Numbered from the stretch's first letter, positions 33,200-42,319 are shown. The stretch: DNA of 64,000 nucleotides from Bacteroidaceae bacterium (GCA_024401275.1 JAKSLJ010000001.1:1-64000); one strand, 5' to 3'. Notes: a model not told the origin generated them from the sequence alone. Numbers and translations: made by a program.

Positions 33200-33244
33200 T
33201 AAGGCATCTGAACCGCATCTATCCACACCCTTTTCAATCATATG

Positions 33245-33271
33245 TGAGTCAAGTGACGGTTCTCTAACTCA
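33245..33271. repeat. dispersed palindromic repeat (TGAGTCA type)
   Basis: Arms TGAGTCA and TAACTCA, core GTGACGGTTCTC. It lies 46 bases beyond the small membrane protein gene ending at 33199, on the way to the convergent acyltransferase gene. Confidence 0.75.
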
Positions 33272-33337
33272 ATTCCCTATGTAAAAAACGGCTACAAAAT
33301 TGAAGTGCTGATTGTTCATTGTCTTTGATAGTAATGG

Positions 33338-34291
33338 TCACAGACGTCTCAGCATGTTTCTGTTGAACAGCAACCGGCTGATGCCGGTTTTGTCCATTGC
33401 GTAACCAAGCATAAGCGATCCGGAGGTTGCAAAGACTATCACGGTCAGACTGTAGCTTATTACGTATCCGTTGTCTATAAATCCTCGTAATATATGCTTT
33501 GATAATAGTGTGAATAGCGGATGTAGTAAATATACAGGCAGAGTGTTGCCGCCTATATAATCAAGAACCCGACAAACTTTTGACGGAAATTTCTTCGTAC
33601 ACCAAACTAAGGATTCTATCGTGCAGACGCCGAGAATTATGCAGTAGTACGTCAGTTGCGAGGCATACTCATGATTGCAGACAATGCCGTAGAGCAATGT
33701 GACAAAGCCTATTGGTATCGCCACGAAAGCGCCCTTGAATATACTGCAAAAACGAATTCCGCAGTTTCTTGTTATCACTCCCGAAAAATAAGCGAGAGGA
33801 GACATTAGCCCCAGTAAAGGCGAACAATATGACATTAATACGCACAAGAACAAAGACACCCAAATCGCTCTGTCAATACCGACTTTGAGGGATAATCGGT
33901 GTGAAAGATAATACGTACTGCTACAAATTATCATTGTATGCAGATACCAATAAGGACCTAACGGCTTCAGAACAAGTTTCTCCAATATTACAGGGAGACT
34001 AAGTTCTGATACGCCATCTCTCACTGGAAGGAAATATGAAAGTATTATGTACGCCGTTTCAAAAACGGCATACATAATCAACATTCTTGTAATATAGTCA
34101 GCGAACTCCTTCCACGTTTTCCCAACATTAAAAAGATAACCCGTAATAAAGAGAAACAAAGGAACTACAAACGCCAAGATACCATTCTGAACATTAGGAT
34201 ATGAATCCTTGAATGGTGTGCAGTGAATGAGTATTACAAGGAAAATCAGAAAGCATCTGACGATGTTTATTGCCATTGATTCACTTTTCAT
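33338..34291 (-). CDS. acyltransferase family 3 membrane protein
   Basis: This gene encodes 317 residues with about nine or ten membrane helices. The start (INIVRCFLIFLVILIHCTPF) carries the conserved R and the active-site-like His of acyltransferase-3 proteins, which acetylate or succinylate surface sugars. FVVPLFLFITGYLF and TLPVYLLHPLF are typical inner motifs. It starts 9 bases after the gene 34301-35503 ends, so it is in the same operon as that secreted protein and the TPR regulator. Confidence 0.88.
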   Translation of the reverse strand: MKSESMAINIVRCFLIFLVILIHCTPFKDSYPNVQNGILAFVVPLFLFITGYLFNVGKTWKEFADYITRMLIMYAVFETAYIILSYFLPVRDGVSELSLPVILEKLVLKPLGPYWYLHTMIICSSTYYLSHRLSLKVGIDRAIWVSLFLCVLMSYCSPLLGLMSPLAYFSGVITRNCGIRFCSIFKGAFVAIPIGFVTLLYGIVCNHEYASQLTYYCIILGVCTIESLVWCTKKFPSKVCRVLDYIGGNTLPVYLLHPLFTLLSKHILRGFIDNGYVISYSLTVIVFATSGSLMLGYAMDKTGISRLLFNRNMLRRL

Positions 34292-34300
34292 TCCAATAAT

Positions 34301-35503
34301 CTACCTTATTATTATCTTTTTCTTACCATTAATATATACGCCTCTTTTCGGAACAGAGTGTAATCGGCGACCTTGTAGGTCGTACAGTGAGGAATCACTG
34401 CCCGTGCTCACTCTGCTTATGCCTGCTGAGGTTTCGCTGAATGGTGCTTGATAGACAAGCACGTTGCCTTTCCAGCAACGAAGCAAATAGGAAATGACTT
34501 CGTCGTCTTCGGACTGTAGGCAATGTTCCTTAAGGTGTTCATCTTTGCTTACTCCGACACCTTCTATCAGGTAGTCTTGCTCTATGCCGAAGTCCAGTAA
34601 TACTTCTGGCTCATTGTCCGCATTGACTATGTATATCTTGCGTCCCTCTTCGAATGCAATCTTGTCGGTTTTGAACTCTGGTGAACAGATCAGCTTGCAG
34701 GAGCGGTTGCCTATCACCGTATCTCCCTTAACTTCCACGGTATAAGAGTGCATAGCTTTGTGATTACTTATGGAAACGGCATGGCATTCCCATTTAGTAC
34801 CCTCCGTCAACATTCTCTGGTAAGGAATGCAGATCTCAAAGTCCGTATCTCCCGCATTTTCTCTGCTGTTCACTTTTCTGCCGCCCTTGGTTGAGAAGAT
34901 TACGTGGCTGATGTTAGTGGCTTTCGGGAGTCTCTTTTTGTTTGGAGCTTGGTTGCATTGGAAAAGTTCCATCGGACCGCCGATGTAGCCATAGCGATAG
35001 ATAATTCCATTCCACGAAGGCAGCAGAAGCATGTCGCCATTATATATGTAATATTGCAACGAATCTTTCTGCCAGTCTATATATTCCTCTCCGACGCTAC
35101 CATCTTGGAGACCATAGCGAATTGTTCCTCCATACTCAAACGCTGTGCTGAAATCATAGAGCATGCGTTCCTCTCCGACGGTGCCGTCATCCAATATCGG
35201 ACGAACGTAAACCATCGTGTCCATCTCGTTTCGGATGTAGCCTATCAGTATGGTATCTCCTTCAATGCCGTTTGTGTATTCCGCTTTGTCAAGAGGCATG
35301 TAGCCGCTTTCTGCACGTCCTAGTCGGTATCTGACGCTCTTTTCCTGTAAAGTTCCGTCTGGACCAGGTTCCGGTTCAAAGAATACTTCCCATTCAGAGC
35401 CTTCTGTCCATAGTTGGATAGAATCAAAGTTAGACACATTTTGTTTTTGCGCTTGTGCAAGTATCGGCACAATGACGCACAAGGAAATTAGTAATCTTTT
35501 CAT
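34301..35503 (-). CDS. secreted protein with T9SS-like C-terminal tail
   Basis: This gene encodes 400 residues. A signal peptide (MKRLLISLCVIVPILAQA) starts it. The middle is strand-rich. The last 25 or so residues (SLYDLQGRRLHSVPKRGVYI, then NGKKKIIIR) have the form of the short sorting tail often seen in Prevotella secreted proteins: a YDLQGR strand, a turn with GVYI, and a basic end. It is possibly exported through the type IX pathway. Start and upstream stop overlap (ATGA), tying it to the regulator at 35500. Confidence 0.8.
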   Translation of the reverse strand: MKRLLISLCVIVPILAQAQKQNVSNFDSIQLWTEGSEWEVFFEPEPGPDGTLQEKSVRYRLGRAESGYMPLDKAEYTNGIEGDTILIGYIRNEMDTMVYVRPILDDGTVGEERMLYDFSTAFEYGGTIRYGLQDGSVGEEYIDWQKDSLQYYIYNGDMLLLPSWNGIIYRYGYIGGPMELFQCNQAPNKKRLPKATNISHVIFSTKGGRKVNSRENAGDTDFEICIPYQRMLTEGTKWECHAVSISNHKAMHSYTVEVKGDTVIGNRSCKLICSPEFKTDKIAFEEGRKIYIVNADNEPEVLLDFGIEQDYLIEGVGVSKDEHLKEHCLQSEDDEVISYLLRCWKGNVLVYQAPFSETSAGISRVSTGSDSSLYDLQGRRLHSVPKRGVYINGKKKIIIR

Positions 35504-36855
35504 AACATATATTGGTTTAAGTAGTTTTCAATCGTTTGGTTCTGTACATCGCTGTCTAGTTTCTTCTTCATGCGTTGTTTCCTTACGGCTACGGAGGATG
35601 GTGCAATGCCATAGACATCAGCGAGAAGGGCGTTAGGTACACGCATCATGATCAGGCAGCAGAAGCGAACGTCCTCGTTTGTCAGAACAGGATGCCGTCT
35701 GCGCAGTCGGGAAGTGAACCCGGGAAGAACCATATCCGTATTCTTCTCTATTAGTTCCCATGATGATTCCTCGAGGTTTATGTGACCGCTTTTGCCGCGA
35801 TTGGCATTCAGGATAGGTAGGATTATGGCATATAGATGTTCATAATAGAGCTTCTGTAACTTTATGTTTTCCTCGCGCACCTGGTTCTCGCTTGCTTTGG
35901 CAAGCTCTGACAGTCGCATGGCCTCAAGTTCGCGGGTGTGTGCGACTCTTGCCTTCCGACGATAGAAAAGTCCGGCTATGGAGGCAGCGAGCAGCAAGAG
36001 TAACACTATAATAATAATGAAAAACAATTTCGCTCGTTCCGCCTCGTGTTCAGCACGTTTAGACTCCATCTGCCGTTCATGCTGAAGAGACTGTATCTTA
36101 GCCATGTTCTGAGAGTTTTCGTCCTTGGCGATACTGTCAGTTATGTCCATCAGACTGACGGCACTCTCGTAAGCATCTTTCCATCTCTCTGTGTCCTCGT
36201 AACGAAACATCATCAATCGGGTCAGTTCTGCTTTATTGTAGATACCGCTTTCTTCAATGTACGTCGGCAGAAGCATCATCATCTCCTCGTATCTCTCTTG
36301 TAGGTTGAGACCATAGAGGTAGGTAATACGATAGAGGTCAGAGTTCACCACTTCCGGAAAGATACGCATCGCTTCTTTCGTGAAAAACGACACGCTGTCG
36401 CCGTTGCCAATCGCCATGTTTATCTGGGCAAGTAATAGGAGTGTTTGAGCGCGGAAGTCAAGCGTATCGCTCCGAGTCAGTTCGTAAGCCCTGTGGGCAT
36501 TAAGTGAAGCGCTGTCTGTTTTCCCCTCAACTAGATTTGTCGTTGCCAGCCTTTGCAGAGCCTCTGCCATCAGAGCTTGACCATGGCGCTTGTCGTCGTG
36601 GCAGATGGCTTCCGCTTCATTGAGCATTTTCTGCTGGTAGATTTTTTGCAGGTCTGTGAGATTCCTCTTTTCGTATTCCGTGGAAACTTTCGAATATAGG
36701 TGGAAACGCTTTTCCCCGTCGCCAGACTGCTGACATTCGTCCAGTTCATTAAGTAATGTGACCAATTCTGAATCCTCTTCATTAAGAGGAGCATTGCTTA
36801 CTTTGGTACAGCATGCAAACAAGACGACGAATGTAATAGGAAATAGATTCTTCAT
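35500..36855 (-). CDS. membrane-anchored TPR regulator with C-terminal helix-turn-helix
   Basis: I start at 36855 (MKNLFPITFVVLFACCTKVS), giving 451 residues; the 38 upstream codons would cover the promoter. The lipobox-like FACC is near residue 15. TPR helices follow (about 25-270), then a membrane helix (LFFIIIIVLLLLLAASIAGLF, about 285-305), a helical linker (TRELEAMRLSELAKASENQV) and a C-terminal HTH (LTNEDVRFCCLIMMRVPNAL, then GIAPSSVAVRKQRMKKKL). Like the proteins at 18423 and 37727. The operon order suggests control of its own downstream secreted protein and acyltransferase. Confidence 0.85.
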   Translation of the reverse strand: MKNLFPITFVVLFACCTKVSNAPLNEEDSELVTLLNELDECQQSGDGEKRFHLYSKVSTEYEKRNLTDLQKIYQQKMLNEAEAICHDDKRHGQALMAEALQRLATTNLVEGKTDSASLNAHRAYELTRSDTLDFRAQTLLLLAQINMAIGNGDSVSFFTKEAMRIFPEVVNSDLYRITYLYGLNLQERYEEMMMLLPTYIEESGIYNKAELTRLMMFRYEDTERWKDAYESAVSLMDITDSIAKDENSQNMAKIQSLQHERQMESKRAEHEAERAKLFFIIIIVLLLLLAASIAGLFYRRKARVAHTRELEAMRLSELAKASENQVREENIKLQKLYYEHLYAIILPILNANRGKSGHINLEESSWELIEKNTDMVLPGFTSRLRRRHPVLTNEDVRFCCLIMMRVPNALLADVYGIAPSSVAVRKQRMKKKLDSDVQNQTIENYLNQYML

Positions 36856-36872
36856 GTTCTGAAATTTTGCTG

Positions 36873-36880
36873 CAAAGTTA
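36873..36880 (-). promoter_or_regulatory. -7 promoter box of the TPR regulator operon
   Basis: On the minus strand TAACTTTG is followed after 17 bases by the start codon at 36855. A TTG lies about 18 bases upstream, within an AT-rich stretch. Confidence 0.65.
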
Positions 36881-37100
36881 CTAATAAAAATACATTTACA
36901 AGCATCCTTCTGATAAATGTAAATGCCTGTAAATGTAGTTTCTGTGTGTATAGTGCTGATAAACAGCAATATGGCTCTCTCTATATTGTATATTATGTTG
37001 AGAGCCGAAAACTCGTAAGGGGTGCCACTTTTGTGGCAAGGAAGAGACTGGCTCGAACGCAGAACTTGATTGTCTGCTTGACTCGGGTTAATAGACTTTG

Positions 37101-37125
37101 TGAGTTAAGGGACAGCTCTGACTCA
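37101..37125. repeat. dispersed palindromic repeat (TGAGTTA/TGACTCA type, worn)
   Basis: TGAGTTA and TGACTCA enclose AGGGACAGCTC. One arm has changed. It lies in the 871-bp gap between the two regulator genes, together with the hairpins at 37149 and 37193, the element at 37276 and the hairpin at 37648. I see no gene there. Confidence 0.6.
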
Positions 37126-37148
37126 TTATGGCGACAAAGTTAAGAAAA

Positions 37149-37180
37149 GGGGGCGTGTCAAAAGTAACTGACACACCCCC
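37149..37180. terminator. GC-rich hairpin, possible terminator
   Basis: GGGGGCGTGTCA (37149-37160) pairs with TGACACACCCCC (37169-37180) with one mismatch and an 8-base loop. A second pair, TCCTACATC (37193-37201) with GATGTAGGA (37242-37250), follows. It does not lie just after a known gene, so this may be part of a repeat. Confidence 0.45.
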
Positions 37181-37275
37181 TTCCTACACCAATCCTACAT
37201 CGCCGCTGACACCCGATAACCACTGGGGTTCGCTGAGATTTGATGTAGGAATGTAGGATTTTGCTTGAAAAACTA

Positions 37276-37553
37276 GGTAATGATAATTGGGCATTTCTTT
37301 AGACAAAAACAATAAAAACCCTTTTTGAAGTCTTCAGTTGAAACTCTCTGGAGTTTCGTGTCTTTCTGTTCGTCATTTTCTCCTGAGAGCTAGCTCTCGT
37401 ATAAAATGCCAAACAGAAACCCACCAGCCTTCAAAAAGCGATAAACAGAAAAAAAACAACAGATGCCCTCCTAATCGAACCGCGAATGTTTATCTTCGGT
37501 TTATCTTGGTTTTTGTTTATAATCAGCGTTGTGCCAAATAGTATATTACTTCC
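37276..37553 (-). mobile_element. non-autonomous transposable element, copy 2 (278 bp, no nested insert)
   Basis: This copy is inverted relative to copies 1 and 3. Its ends are GGTAATGATA and TATTACTTCC. It is flanked by a perfect 8-bp direct repeat, AAAAACTA (37268-37275 and 37554-37561). Where copies 1 and 3 carry the 132-bp cloverleaf insert, this copy runs straight through with a single GATA, so it shows the empty site. Confidence 0.9.
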
Positions 37554-37647
37554 AAAAACTATTTTTTATTTTGTGGTCAACAAAATCGTTAAACTACAGT
37601 GCGACAACTTTCATTCTAGGGCGAGGAAACCTGTCATCCTATACGAG

Positions 37648-37680
37648 GAAAACTTTCCTCCCTAGGCGAGGAAAGTTTTC
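37648..37680. terminator. hairpin near the end of the TPR regulator gene at 37727
   Basis: GAAAACTTTCCTC (37648-37660) pairs with GAGGAAAGTTTTC (37668-37680), 13 bp with a 7-base loop, with more GCGAGGAAA units beside it. It lies 47 bases beyond the stop of the minus-strand gene, a suitable place for its terminator. Confidence 0.55.
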
Positions 37681-37726
37681 TTTTCTTTGAGCAAAAAGTT
37701 CCCCCTTAACAATTTTTGAAGTCTTT

Positions 37727-38926
37727 TCAATACAGTAGCATCAGTTGCCTGTCGAAGTCAACTGCTTTGCCTTCTACACCGTAGATTCTCTTCAGCAGTC
37801 GGCTGCGGGTAAGGGAAACCTCTGGAAATCGGCAGTCCATTATTGTTGCTATCTCGCCTGGTTTGAACTTCAATCGGGCGAGAATGCAGATTCTTAGCTC
37901 GCGCTCGGTGACGTTATGCTTGTTGAGTAGGATGAACATCTGCGGAAGGTGCTTCTTTGTGAATCGGATAAGTTCCTTCCAGTGCTTATCTGTTGGATGT
38001 TCTGTGATGTGAGTTATGTAGTATTCAAACGTGCTTCTTATTGGAGACGATTGTATCTCGTCCTCGATCATTGCCGTGTTCTTGATGTTTAGTTGTTGCT
38101 CGTATTGAGACACTCGGCTTTTTAGTTCGCTGATAGACTGTTCCCTTTGCGCTATTTCCTCATCCAGTTCCATACGTTGGCGCTCAAAGAGTTGGTCCTT
38201 GCTTTCAAGAAGTACAACCTTCTCTTCAAGCAGGGCGTTCATATCCTCCATTTCGTTCTTCAGCTGGGCTTTCTCCCTTTCGTAACGCTCGGTAGCGTTT
38301 CTGAGTTTCCTTTCGTTTGCCTTTCGGGATTTCCTGTCTATTAATATCGAACTGCCGGCTATCAGGATGATAATGATGATTGCGGCTATAAGCCACCATT
38401 GCAATGTGAGGATGTCTGCGGATTTCCGTTCAGATTCTTCTGTTTTCTTTTGTGATAGCGATTCGTTTGCTTCATACGACAGCAAAGCGTATTTTGCAGT
38501 GGAATCGGCAATGCCCTTCTTGTCGTAGAGTAGGCTAAGACCACCGTAAACCAACATTCTGATATACGGATCAACATCATTGTTGTTGCATTTCTGGAAA
38601 AGAATCTGCGCGGAATCAGGCTTGTTTACATTAATATAATAAATGCCTTTGATGTAATAGTATGATTCATAGCCCGGCGAAACTACTTCGCTGCTGGCTA
38701 TTCCCGATTGCAGTTCGTAGAAGTCCATGCATTGCTTGGCTTTGTCGTATTGCCCAAGCTTCAGGAAATGCTTTATGCTGTCAAGCATCTGTGTAGATAC
38801 TTTCGCGGAATCCGGATAGGATTCCTTAGCCATGCTATCGTGCTGCTTCTGCTCCTCGTTGCCAGTGGAGTTTGTGCAGCAGACCAATGAGAGGCAGAGT
38901 ATCAATATACACAGTAGTTTGTTCAT
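37727..38926 (-). CDS. membrane-anchored TPR regulator with C-terminal helix-turn-helix
   Basis: This gene encodes 399 residues. A lipoprotein signal (MNKLLCILILCLSLVCCTNS) precedes a shorter helical-repeat part (about 30-150), a membrane helix (WWLIAAIIIIILIAGSSILI, about 177-196), a long coiled coil (about 200-290) and a C-terminal HTH (ITHITEHPTDKHWKELI, then VTERELRICILARLKFKPGE and DCRFPEVSLTRSRLLKRIYG). It is the smallest of three such regulators in the window. Unlike the other two it has no co-directed partner downstream, so its target may be the divergent Sel1-type gene at 39165 (inference). Confidence 0.82.
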   Translation of the reverse strand: MNKLLCILILCLSLVCCTNSTGNEEQKQHDSMAKESYPDSAKVSTQMLDSIKHFLKLGQYDKAKQCMDFYELQSGIASSEVVSPGYESYYYIKGIYYINVNKPDSAQILFQKCNNNDVDPYIRMLVYGGLSLLYDKKGIADSTAKYALLSYEANESLSQKKTEESERKSADILTLQWWLIAAIIIIILIAGSSILIDRKSRKANERKLRNATERYEREKAQLKNEMEDMNALLEEKVVLLESKDQLFERQRMELDEEIAQREQSISELKSRVSQYEQQLNIKNTAMIEDEIQSSPIRSTFEYYITHITEHPTDKHWKELIRFTKKHLPQMFILLNKHNVTERELRICILARLKFKPGEIATIMDCRFPEVSLTRSRLLKRIYGVEGKAVDFDRQLMLLY

Positions 38927-38959
38927 TCTTCAGTGATAGGATTTGTTTGTTTTGCCATG

Positions 38960-38967
38960 CAAATTTA
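38960..38967 (-). promoter_or_regulatory. -7 promoter box of the TPR regulator at 37727
   Basis: On the minus strand TAAATTTG stands 33 bases before the start codon at 38926. It is back-to-back with the promoter at 39106. Confidence 0.6.
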
Positions 38968-39105
38968 CACATTTTGATTCCTTTACTGAAATTTCTTGCA
39001 AAAAATAATTTTCAAAAATTTCGTGCAAGTAAGCTTAATGTGTTGATTATCATTATTTTATGCCTTTGAAAATAATTCGCAGAAAATTCTTATTGCCGAT
39101 ATTTC

Positions 39106-39136
39106 TTGTAGGAAACAACTAAAATGATTAACTTTG
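39106..39136 (+). promoter_or_regulatory. promoter of the Sel1-repeat gene
   Basis: TTG (39106-39108), a 20-base spacer and TAACTTTG (39129-39136) make a full Bacteroidetes promoter 28 bases before the ATG at 39165. Confidence 0.8.
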
Positions 39137-39164
39137 TGGCAGATTTCTAAACAATAAAGAAGCT

Positions 39165-40280
39165 ATGCATAAAAACATTCCTTACTGTTTCTTATTTCTC
39201 ATTTGTATAATTACAAGTTGTCAGTTTGTAGAATTGACACCGGAAGAGAAAGCTGCTCGTTATGATGAGGCAATGTCTTATTTCTATGAAGGCAACGGCA
39301 CTCCTAAAAACGAGAAAGAAGCTTTAAGGCGACTCCGCCTACTTGAAAAACAAGGATGCTTGGAGGCAGGCTGCAAACTTGCGGAATTGTTTTTTCAAAA
39401 TCATCTTCTCTCGTATTTGGAGATAGACTATGAGAAGTTCAAAGAATATGCTGATCAAGGTGAACCTCTGGCCATGTATGGGAGAAAGCTTACAGGAGGA
39501 CTTCTAGATATAAATGATTCCGAGATAGGCGATGAAAATGACTATGCTCAGAAGACATTTCGTGCATTGATGAAGATTGCCAAAGATAATGAACCGAACA
39601 TAAAACCTAGTGTGCCGAAGAGTTATTTATGTGATATTTGGAAGGCAATAGGTGATTGTTATGAATATGGTGAAGGCGTTGAAAAGAACAACTCGTTGGC
39701 GTTCCAATGGCATCTCAAAGCCGCAGAGCATGGGAATATGCATGCGCAATATTCTTTAGCACATTTTTATGAATGGAAAAATGAAGATGAGAAAACAAAA
39801 AGAATTGTGGAGTGGAGTAGCATGGCAGCAGAAAAAGGTGATCCAATGGCACAATGTGACTGGGGCTATTTCCATGTGACTGGATATGGAGGAGTGCCGA
39901 AAGATTCCAGTGAGGCTGTAAAGTGGTATATCAAAGCTGCAGAGCAAGATTATTCGACTGCATTATATCGCTTGGGAAGATGTTATGATAAAGGTCGTGG
40001 CGTGGAGCAGAATTATTATTTGGCATACAAATGCTTTCGCAAAGCAGCGGAGTATAATAATCCAAGTGCGCTCTATTTCATTGGCGAGTACTATCGTCTG
40101 GGCATTTGGGTAAAGAAGGATATGTACAAGGCTAAGAAGTGGTATATGAAAGCGGCTCATGAAGATTTGGATGATGCCTATGTAAAGTTGAACAAATATT
40201 TCAAAGGATGGAAAAATGATAAGAATTGGAAACCGCGTGCCAAACTTTGTGGAACTTTATCAAGTTTAGGCGAATACTAG
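39165..40280 (+). CDS. Sel1-like repeat lipoprotein
   Basis: This gene encodes 371 residues. The signal ends in a lipobox (ICIITSCQ, Cys near 19). From about residue 150 there are at least four Sel1 repeats of about 36 residues (IGDCYEYGEGVEKNNSLAFQ, DWGYFHVTGYGGVPKDSSEA, LGRCYDKGRGVEQNYYLAYK, IGEYYRLGIWVKKDMYKAKK). Sel1 repeats mediate protein-protein contacts, in many species in secretion or signalling. It is divergent from the TPR regulator at 37727. Confidence 0.9.
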   Translation: MHKNIPYCFLFLICIITSCQFVELTPEEKAARYDEAMSYFYEGNGTPKNEKEALRRLRLLEKQGCLEAGCKLAELFFQNHLLSYLEIDYEKFKEYADQGEPLAMYGRKLTGGLLDINDSEIGDENDYAQKTFRALMKIAKDNEPNIKPSVPKSYLCDIWKAIGDCYEYGEGVEKNNSLAFQWHLKAAEHGNMHAQYSLAHFYEWKNEDEKTKRIVEWSSMAAEKGDPMAQCDWGYFHVTGYGGVPKDSSEAVKWYIKAAEQDYSTALYRLGRCYDKGRGVEQNYYLAYKCFRKAAEYNNPSALYFIGEYYRLGIWVKKDMYKAKKWYMKAAHEDLDDAYVKLNKYFKGWKNDKNWKPRAKLCGTLSSLGEY

Positions 40281-40336
40281 TCAATTTGGATTCTATGAAT
40301 CTGTATATCTCTAATGATAATATAAATACCTTTATT

Positions 40337-41299
40337 ATGGCAAGAGGAAAAAGAACCTGCAGGATTTTGAAGGAGATACGCAGGCAGATAGCAGAAGCTA
40401 ACGACATAGAGTTCGTTACTTCCGAATGTAAGTTCCAGGGCGATTGTCTCGGCACATGCCCTAAGTGCGAGGCGGAAGTGCGTTATCTTGAGGAGCAACT
40501 TGAACGCCGCAGAATGCTTGGCAAGGCTGTCTTACTGGCAGGAATCTCCATGAATGTGCTAACCTCAAATGCTATGACAGCTGTTGTGCCAACTGCTGAC
40601 TATCAGAGAGTTGACACTACTATCCTAAATGATGATGACAGATTGTTTGGCGATGTATCATCAGAACACCAACCTACATTTCCTGGCTTAAATAAGTATC
40701 TTGCTGATAATCTCCGCTATCCGGACACTGATAAAGAAGGAAGAGTTGTTGTCAGTTTTTTCGTGGAAACAGACGGCAGCCTGACTGACATAACCGTCGT
40801 GAGAGGCATAGCAAAGGAACTTGACGAGGAAGCCGTAAGGGTGATTAAGTCTATGCCTAAATGGATTCCCGGAGAGAAGAATGGACATTTGGCAAGAATC
40901 AGATTCACACTACCTATAGTTTTCAAAAAAGGCAGGACGGTAGAGAAACCTAAAATGGAGGCTGCACAGGAAGTGAAGGTGTATGATCTTGTAGGAGATG
41001 TACCAGCACAATCGCCTTCATTTCCTGGAGGTTATGATGCTTTGAAAAAGTTCATTGATGAGAATCTCCGCTATCCGCATCCTGATTTCTGTGGAGAAGG
41101 AAGAGTGGTTGTTACCTTTACCGTTGAGATAGACGGCAGCCTGACTGACATAAGGGTCGTAAGAAGCATAGCAAAAGAGCTTGACGAAGAAGCCGTACGA
41201 CTCGTAAAGTCCATGCCTAAATGGATTCCGGGACAACATGTTGAGGGGAAGCCGGGAAGAATGAAATACACACTCCCAATAGCCTTTAAACTGATGTAG
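40337..41299 (+). CDS. TonB-family protein with two TonB C-terminal domains and a Cys-rich start
   Basis: I start at 40337 (MARGKRTCRILKEIRRQIAE), the usual start of this Bacteroidetes group; an upstream ATG at 40226 overlaps the previous gene. Of 320 residues, the first 60 have CKFQGDCLGTCPKC, a likely metal- or disulfide-forming set, and there is a hydrophobic segment (AVLLAGISMNVLTSNAMTAV). Two TonB C-terminal domains (about 105-200 and 225-318) follow, each with RVVVxFxVExDGSLTDIxVV and SMPKWIPG; their DNA is about 80 percent alike, so the second is a recent duplication. TonB domains pass energy to outer-membrane transporters, but no proline-rich spacer is present here. Confidence 0.85.
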   Translation: MARGKRTCRILKEIRRQIAEANDIEFVTSECKFQGDCLGTCPKCEAEVRYLEEQLERRRMLGKAVLLAGISMNVLTSNAMTAVVPTADYQRVDTTILNDDDRLFGDVSSEHQPTFPGLNKYLADNLRYPDTDKEGRVVVSFFVETDGSLTDITVVRGIAKELDEEAVRVIKSMPKWIPGEKNGHLARIRFTLPIVFKKGRTVEKPKMEAAQEVKVYDLVGDVPAQSPSFPGGYDALKKFIDENLRYPHPDFCGEGRVVVTFTVEIDGSLTDIRVVRSIAKELDEEAVRLVKSMPKWIPGQHVEGKPGRMKYTLPIAFKLM

Positions 41300-41303
41300 T
41301 TAT

Positions 41304-41330
41304 TGAGTCAAGGGACGGATCTCTAACTCA
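41304..41330. repeat. dispersed palindromic repeat (TGAGTCA type)
   Basis: Arms TGAGTCA and TAACTCA, core GGGACGGATCTC. It begins 5 bases after the stop codon of the TonB-family gene. Confidence 0.75.
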
Positions 41331-41400
41331 ATTCATAATAGATGTGAACAGAAGAAGTGTCTCTTGATTCCCTTTGAAAACCGATAATTAACATTGCAAA

Positions 41401-42285
41401 ATGATTAAAAGAATTATAGAATATACATTCCTGGCAGTATGTCTTCTGTGCATAGCATCATGCAAAAAAGAAATTGTGGCAGACGATATATATGCATATT
41501 GGGCTCTACAGAATGAAGTGGAGTTCAAGGGTGTTGTATTTACGCATCTTAAGTTCACTGATGATGAAAAATGGGGTAGCTGGGTAGATCCTGTTACGAG
41601 TGATACTATCTATCATTACAATAAGTTGACTGTCACTGGCGATTCCCTTTGCCTTACGGATGACAATGGTAAAGAGTTGATTTGTAGAATAAATGAACTG
41701 CATGACAGCACCCTTGTAATAACAGATTTCCCTGGTGCCAACAAGAGATTGGAATTCAAAAGAATTGGTGATGTGAGACGATACCTTGGAGACGATAAGC
41801 CGCTGTTCAAGTACGGAATGTGTAGTAGATGCTCCATAGAAGCTAAGTGCTTTCCCAAAGACAGTCTTGACATCAATATTAAGTCTTATTACTCCCTGAA
41901 TAAGTATAATTACGAAGGCAAGAGCCAAATCCTAAGTAACGAGCAAGTGCAACAGGCTCGCAAGCTCCTTGAGAACTACATTGTGAATAAAGACTATGTA
42001 GAGGAATGTATGAATGGAATAGACGATGCCTATCCATTTAATGAGTATTTCAGGCAATATTCCGGTTGTATCGTAGATGGCGAACTGATAGTAAATGTCT
42101 CTCTTCTTACTCGAACGGATACAATGTTTAGTCCTTTCCCTTACATGGAACTTAAAGAATATATGTCACAGATGTCAGATGGCGGTCCTCAATTTGCAAG
42201 AGCAAAGATAAACCTCTCAAAGCAGAAGGTTTTGTTCTTTATGACGAACGGACCGCACATGATGAGTCAAGAGACGAAACTCTAA
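41401..42285 (+). CDS. lipoprotein of unknown function; C-terminus formed by a palindromic repeat
   Basis: This gene encodes 294 residues with a lipoprotein signal (LLCIASCKK, Cys near 21). The body is strand-rich with one CSRCSIEAKC cluster near 140. No family is recognised. Its last codons, MSQETKL and the stop TAA, lie within the palindromic repeat at 42263-42289, so the original end has been replaced or the gene uses the repeat as its stop. Confidence 0.75.
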   Translation: MIKRIIEYTFLAVCLLCIASCKKEIVADDIYAYWALQNEVEFKGVVFTHLKFTDDEKWGSWVDPVTSDTIYHYNKLTVTGDSLCLTDDNGKELICRINELHDSTLVITDFPGANKRLEFKRIGDVRRYLGDDKPLFKYGMCSRCSIEAKCFPKDSLDINIKSYYSLNKYNYEGKSQILSNEQVQQARKLLENYIVNKDYVEECMNGIDDAYPFNEYFRQYSGCIVDGELIVNVSLLTRTDTMFSPFPYMELKEYMSQMSDGGPQFARAKINLSKQKVLFFMTNGPHMMSQETKL

Positions 42286-42289
42286 CTCA
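42263..42289. repeat. dispersed palindromic repeat overlapping a stop codon
   Basis: Arms TGAGTCA and TAACTCA, core AGAGACGAAACTC. The stop codon of the lipoprotein gene (42283-42285) lies in it. Confidence 0.75.
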
Positions 42290-42319
42290 TAAACTATCCT
42301 TAAACATGAAACTACAAAC

